Below, piece after piece: positions 36,145-38,904 of a stretch of DNA of 38,904 nucleotides. Location of the stretch: contig MGEH01000004.1 in NCBI GenBank assembly GCA_001791275.1, positions 1-38,904 of the forward strand, in the 5' to 3' direction. The position numbers and the translations under genes were made by a program. The notes beneath the pieces are model-generated. The model ran no database searches, was not told where the DNA came from, and worked only from the letters and a program-made list of their open reading frames with translations. How positions within the stretch are numbered: position 1 is the stretch's first letter; each line of letters starts with the position of its first letter. The DNA comes from Candidatus Uhrbacteria bacterium RIFCSPHIGHO2_12_FULL_60_25 (lineage in GTDB: Bacteria > Patescibacteriota > Patescibacteriia > 2-12-FULL-60-25).

Positions 36145-36311
36145 TTAAAACGACTCATCTACAGGCGACGAACCATGCCCAGACCCCCCCTGTCTTTCCC
36201 CAAGGAATAAGGGGGTTTCTGATCCTTGGAGGAAGGGTCGGAGAAACGAGCGGATACGAACGCAAGGTTGGTTGAGTGTGGACATTCGACAACAGAAAAG
36301 GAGAAAAAATC

Positions 36312-37277
36312 ATGAATGCAACTGGATGGAATATGCACAGCGTCGTCGACATGGTCCCCATGGGCGACGCGGACCCCAAACTCTCGAAGGCCCTGCGGGT
36401 CGTCGAGGACCACGCCATGACAGCGCTGGGTCGTGAAATTGGAGACCTCGCAACTCTCAAACGACTTTCTACAAGCCCGCGGGCGGAGATCTCCCACCTG
36501 CGGGACCTGGGAAGACAGTTGAAGTTCGTCACGATTCCGTTCTCGTACCTCGATCCGGCGTCGTATGCAGACGAACCGGCCGAGACGCGGTGGGAAATCG
36601 CGACCTTCGTTCACGTCCTGTCTCCGATGTTCGACGTCTATGCGATGTGCCCGCTCGAGTACTACAGCTTGGCCAGGCACATCGCCGCGGTGGAGGACCT
36701 CCCCATCATGGTTCCGGAAGAGTACGTCCAGATCTTCCAGATGCTCGATATGTGCCTGCCTGTCTTTCGCGGGATCAGGCAGGACATCGCAGAGCTTCGC
36801 GAAAAGCTCGAGCTGAATATCCGCGCCCAGCAGGAGCGGGCCCGTATCCGGATGCTGGACCCCATGATGTTCGCGGTGCCGAAGACGAAGGGCATCCAGG
36901 ACGACGGTTTGGCGCTCATCGGCCCGGCCTGGGGTCCTGACCTCGACGATCTCCTCCTGCGGAACTTCGAGCTGAAGGCCAAACCCGAACAACGGCGGCT
37001 CATCGAGGAGTCGGTACGGGCAATGCTGGGCGATGGAGAGCGCGCCTTTGATCAGACGGATGTGGGGAGGCTGAACGTCGACCCCATCCTGCTGAACGAG
37101 GTGACACGCGACCATCGGGAGATCCGCGAGGACGTCCGACGATACCTCGAAGGTGACGGGTCAGTGCTGAACGCGCCGCCGATCAACGGACATGCCTACA
37201 CGCTGACGGACATCACCCGCGTCGGGCAGATCGCTCGTCGGAGCCTCGTCTATCTCCAGCGTCTTCATCGGGACTGA
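36312..37277 (+). CDS. unknown protein, first gene of the riboswitch-led cluster
   Basis: 321 residues from the ATG at 36312, with AAGGAG 8 nt upstream. It is soluble and mostly helical: an N-terminal region, a central helical region with EYYSLARHIAAVEDLP and a Glu/Arg-rich helix (about 165-190), and a C-terminal region. The C-terminal part (DPILLNEVT, then VRRYLEGD, then IARRSLVYLQRL) closely resembles the whole protein encoded at 37630, so this is a repeated module. No known domain was recognised. The gene lies after a SAM-I-like riboswitch and terminator and starts a run of five closely spaced genes. The motif GGACATTCGACAA lies just upstream (36280-36292), as it does before 37630. Confidence 0.8.
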   Translation: MNATGWNMHSVVDMVPMGDADPKLSKALRVVEDHAMTALGREIGDLATLKRLSTSPRAEISHLRDLGRQLKFVTIPFSYLDPASYADEPAETRWEIATFVHVLSPMFDVYAMCPLEYYSLARHIAAVEDLPIMVPEEYVQIFQMLDMCLPVFRGIRQDIAELREKLELNIRAQQERARIRMLDPMMFAVPKTKGIQDDGLALIGPAWGPDLDDLLLRNFELKAKPEQRRLIEESVRAMLGDGERAFDQTDVGRLNVDPILLNEVTRDHREIREDVRRYLEGDGSVLNAPPINGHAYTLTDITRVGQIARRSLVYLQRLHRD

Positions 37278-37295
37278 ACTGGAAAGGAGCATGTC

Positions 37296-37514
37296 ATGTG
37301 TGGATCCGGAACACCCGTAAGCCGCCTTCAGGCGGCTGGTACGCTTCATTCGCTTGGCAAGAGCAAGTGGCTTTCCGTGGGTGAAGATCTGGCCAAGCTG
37401 CCCGTCCCCGATTTTGAGAAAGTCCTCCATGCCTTTCGGCTCATCCGAAGGGCACGGGACATCGAACGGGGTCAGGAAAGCGCCGTGCGACGACGTTCTT
37501 CCGCGTCACGCTAA
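37296..37514 (+). CDS. small basic-tailed protein of unknown function
   Basis: 72 residues starting MCGSGT, with AAAGGAG 6 nt before the ATG and 18 nt after the preceding stop. It has a short polar N-terminus, a helical middle (VPDFEKVLHAFRLIRRARDI) and an Arg/Ser tail. Its start context (AAAGGAGCA-x-x-GTC-ATGTG) and MC-x-G opening resemble those of the gene at 38388. A palindrome (37320-37337) lies in its coding sequence. Function unknown. Confidence 0.65.
   Translation: MCGSGTPVSRLQAAGTLHSLGKSKWLSVGEDLAKLPVPDFEKVLHAFRLIRRARDIERGQESAVRRRSSASR
37320..37337. repeat. palindrome inside the small basic-tailed gene
   Basis: AGCCGCC, loop TTCA, GGCGGCT, flanked by GTA and TAC-like ends; translated as SRLQAAG. 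Confidence 0.7.
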
Positions 37515-37531
37515 GCAAAACCTCCTTCTTT

Positions 37532-37556
37532 GGAGAGGACGCTCTGCGTCCTCTCC
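37532..37556. repeat. palindrome between cluster genes
   Basis: GGAGAGGACGC (37532-37542), loop of 3, GCGTCCTCTCC (37546-37556). It fills the gap between the genes at 37296 and 37630. Confidence 0.85.
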
Positions 37557-37629
37557 TCTAACCGGCTCGTGAGAATGGTCTCGCGGGTCGTGAGAGGAAA
37601 CGGACATTCGACAAGAAAGCGGAGGAGTC

Positions 37630-37950
37630 ATGGCGACAAGGAACATATTGGATCCCATCCTGCTGCGCTACGTCACTATGGATGAAAGCGCGGACACCAT
37701 CGAGCGTGTACGTCAGTTCCTGCAAGGGGATGTCGAGTCCGCGTATGATTTTGGAAGGATTGTCGAGCGAGATCCTTTGTCAGAACTCGTCATCATGCAA
37801 GATCTCTCGCAAGAAGCGCATATCGCGCATATTGTCATCCGCTATCTCGATCTAGCGAGCTTGATGGAGGATATCGAGAGGGGAGACAAGAAGATCCTTG
37901 GCTTGAGAAAGCCGCCTTCGAAAGAATCCACGCTCACTCAGATGGAGTAA
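37630..37950 (+). CDS. unknown protein homologous to the C-terminus of the 36312 product
   Basis: 106 residues with GGAGGAG just before the ATG. Residues 5-35 (ILDPILLRYVT, then VRQFLQGD) match the pattern in the C-terminal part of the 36312 protein (NVDPILLNEVT, then VRRYLEGD), and the later IAHIVIRYLDLA matches IARRSLVYLQRL. It is therefore a stand-alone copy of that module. Its leader carries the same GGACATTCGACAA motif (37602-37614). The next gene begins 3 nt after its stop. No known function. Confidence 0.78.
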   Translation: MATRNILDPILLRYVTMDESADTIERVRQFLQGDVESAYDFGRIVERDPLSELVIMQDLSQEAHIAHIVIRYLDLASLMEDIERGDKKILGLRKPPSKESTLTQME

Positions 37951-37953
37951 ACC

Positions 37954-38712
37954 ATGAAGAAAAAGAGCAAAAAATCGGTCCGGCTCTATGACCTGCGTAA
38001 GGACAACTTCCCGGACAAACGCGGTGACGACTTCCGCAGCCTCCAGGTCTTCACGTGCTGGGTGTGCGGTGCGGTCACGAACCGTGTGGTCATGGGCGGG
38101 TACCCGGGGTACGGGGTCCGCGTGATCTGCCCGAACAGCAGCGAGTGCTGGCACCACGAACTCGAACAGAAAGTTTCGTGGCTCGAACATCCGCATCCGA
38201 AGGCGTACACGGATGCGCTCCGGCAGGAGATCGAGGGGTTCAAGGTCGAGCACCAGAGCCTCGTACAGAGCGACATCGAGGGTGATCCTGACCACAGCCT
38301 GAAAGGTCAGGTCACGAATAACGAAGTCGTACCTTCCAGGGTCGAATTGCACCCATTGATTCTGAAGGAGAAGAAAGGAGCAACGTCATGTGTTACGGAA
38401 CGGCAACGAGTCGGAACAGCTGGCAAGAGCCAGAGAGCGGACACAACGAGTGGTCGGCTTTTGTGGAGATCCAGAACAGGATCGAAGCGGAGAAGAAAGA
38501 GGAAGAGAAGCGGAAGAGGAGACGGAAAGCCTCCCGAAAGAAAACGTGAGCTGCTCAGTCTATCGACCCCGTCCCCCCTCGGCTACGCTCAGGGTTGGGA
38601 CGGGGTCTTGATTATTCCGGACGGTTTGGATTTTCTGGATCGACGTGCCAGCGCAAGGGGTTCAGTCGGATATAGTCTCGCGTGCTGGCCAGGCCTTCGT
38701 CTGTCCAGATGA
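37954..38712 (+). CDS. unknown Cys-containing protein; downstream part of frame doubtful
   Basis: The frame gives 252 residues. The first 110 look genuine: a basic start, CWVCG (about 35-39) and a CPNSSECWHH stretch (about 60-69) that could bind zinc, then a helical region. After about residue 145 the frame overlaps the gene at 38388 in another frame, passes through a terminator (38565-38611) and runs antisense to the transposase gene, giving low-complexity basic sequence. The native protein probably ended earlier and a frameshift or stop loss, or a sequencing error, has extended it. The start has GGAG a few bases upstream and lies 3 nt after the previous stop. Confidence 0.6.
   Translation: MKKKSKKSVRLYDLRKDNFPDKRGDDFRSLQVFTCWVCGAVTNRVVMGGYPGYGVRVICPNSSECWHHELEQKVSWLEHPHPKAYTDALRQEIEGFKVEHQSLVQSDIEGDPDHSLKGQVTNNEVVPSRVELHPLILKEKKGATSCVTERQRVGTAGKSQRADTTSGRLLWRSRTGSKRRRKRKRSGRGDGKPPERKRELLSLSTPSPLGYAQGWDGVLIIPDGLDFLDRRASARGSVGYSLACWPGLRLSR
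38388..38549 (+). CDS. very small basic protein of unknown function
   Basis: 53 residues starting MCYGTATSRN, with AAAGGAG 7 nt before the ATG. A polar aromatic N-terminus leads into a helix (AFVEIQNRIEAEKKEEEKRK) and an Arg/Lys tail, suggesting nucleic-acid or ribosome contact. It overlaps the doubtful 3' part of the frame starting at 37954. Its start signal resembles that of the gene at 37296. It is the last gene of the cluster and is followed by a terminator 16 nt later. Confidence 0.6.
   Translation: MCYGTATSRNSWQEPESGHNEWSAFVEIQNRIEAEKKEEEKRKRRRKASRKKT
38565..38611. terminator. terminator between the cluster and the transposase gene
   Basis: GACCCCGTCCC (38565-38575) with its exact complement (38597-38607), T-rich after. 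The loop holds CTCGGCTACGCTCAGGG, part of the GAGCG-type dispersed repeat. Confidence 0.85.
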
Positions 38713-38904
38713 TGCGTTCGTGAAAATTTCGTTGCCAGAATGGATCCCCTGATGATTGACGCAGCATATTTATCTTCTGAGCAGAAAATGTTTTAAACGC
38801 GCGGATCGTCTCCGACAAACCTTGTCGTTTCCCCGTAGGGGCGGGTTTTAAACCCGCCCCGTCGGTGATATGCGTGGGGTGTAATCCTGTCGGGGCGGGG
38901 TTTA
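38612..38904 (-). CDS. REP-associated tyrosine transposase (RAYT), C-terminal part
   Basis: The frame is open to the window edge, so about 97 C-terminal residues are seen. SETIRAFKTFSAQKINMLR, FWQRNFHERII and RDYIRLNPLRW are the characteristic C-terminal signatures of RAYT (TnpA_REP) proteins, which process REP palindromes as single-stranded DNA. The catalytic His pair would lie upstream, outside the window. Just before them the frame reads through the palindrome at 38838-38860 (GLKPAPTGKR), so the gene carries a repeat in its own coding sequence. Whether the full gene is intact cannot be judged. Confidence 0.85.
   Translation of the reverse strand, partial: NPAPTGLHPTHITDGAGLKPAPTGKRQGLSETIRAFKTFSAQKINMLRQSSGDPFWQRNFHERIIWTDEGLASTRDYIRLNPLRWHVDPENPNRPE
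38838..38860. repeat. palindrome inside the RAYT gene
   Basis: GGGGCGGGTTT (38838-38848), one base, AAACCCGCCCC (38850-38860), preceded by GTA. A second partial copy begins at about 38890 and is cut by the window end. Confidence 0.9.

Overview
The window is chromosomal DNA of moderately high GC, most likely from a Candidate Phyla Radiation (Patescibacteria) bacterium of the Parcubacteria type. The evidence is a divergent 16S rRNA gene with mismatches at several universal primer sites, a single unlinked 16S gene, very large secreted Cys-rich and beta-propeller proteins, and many short orphan genes. TGA is used as a stop by several genes and prfB (RF2) is present, so the code is standard. The phylum assignment is inference; no database was searched.

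Layout. 1-5926: 3' part of a giant Cys-rich surface protein. 5976-7879: a coiled-coil protein, a small Cys protein on the minus strand and an RRM RNA-binding protein. 8014-10102: nusA-yidC. 10105-10374: a long inverted repeat. 10426-12988: three genes joined by ATGA overlaps (PRC-barrel protein, nucleotidyltransferase-like protein, O-antigen-ligase-like membrane protein). 13223-15260: CIRCE-controlled groES-groEL. 15338-19036: two small orphan genes, prfB, an NAD-dependent epimerase and tsaC. 19108-22119: a helical-repeat protein (-), ksgA and an unknown Lys/Glu-tailed protein (-). 22327-24040: an orphan 16S transcription unit with its own processing stem. 24061-26316: a kinase-fold-like protein, a single-domain response regulator and a methyltransferase (-). 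26418-28980: tRNA-Val(GAC), a Cys-rich membrane protein, trmH behind a terminator-like leader, and a DHH-family protein lacking its signature residues. 29118-33077: a zinc-ribbon protein and a secreted double RCC1 propeller. 33235-35931: valS. 35955-38549: promoter, SAM-I-like riboswitch, terminator and a cluster of five unrecognised genes. 38612-38904: the end of a REP-associated transposase gene, cut by the window edge.

Regulation. Promoters are often easy to see as TTGACA-17-TATNNT. Three genes have a -10 box exactly 8 nt before their ATG and are probably leaderless. Housekeeping genes mostly lack a Shine-Dalgarno sequence, while many orphan genes have a strong AAGGAGG-type one, matching the CCTCCTTT end of the 16S. 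Most units end in strong hairpin terminators.

Repeats are the most unusual aspect. A heptamer (GGGAACC/GGGAACG) occurs in tandem arrays in valS (twice), in the O-antigen-ligase-like gene and directly before ksgA. A family of short palindromes lies between genes and also inside valS, ksgA and other genes. A third family of inverted repeats (GTCATCC[CT]GAGCG...) supplies the stop codons of two genes. The other main candidate for something new is the SAM-riboswitch-led operon of unknown genes.
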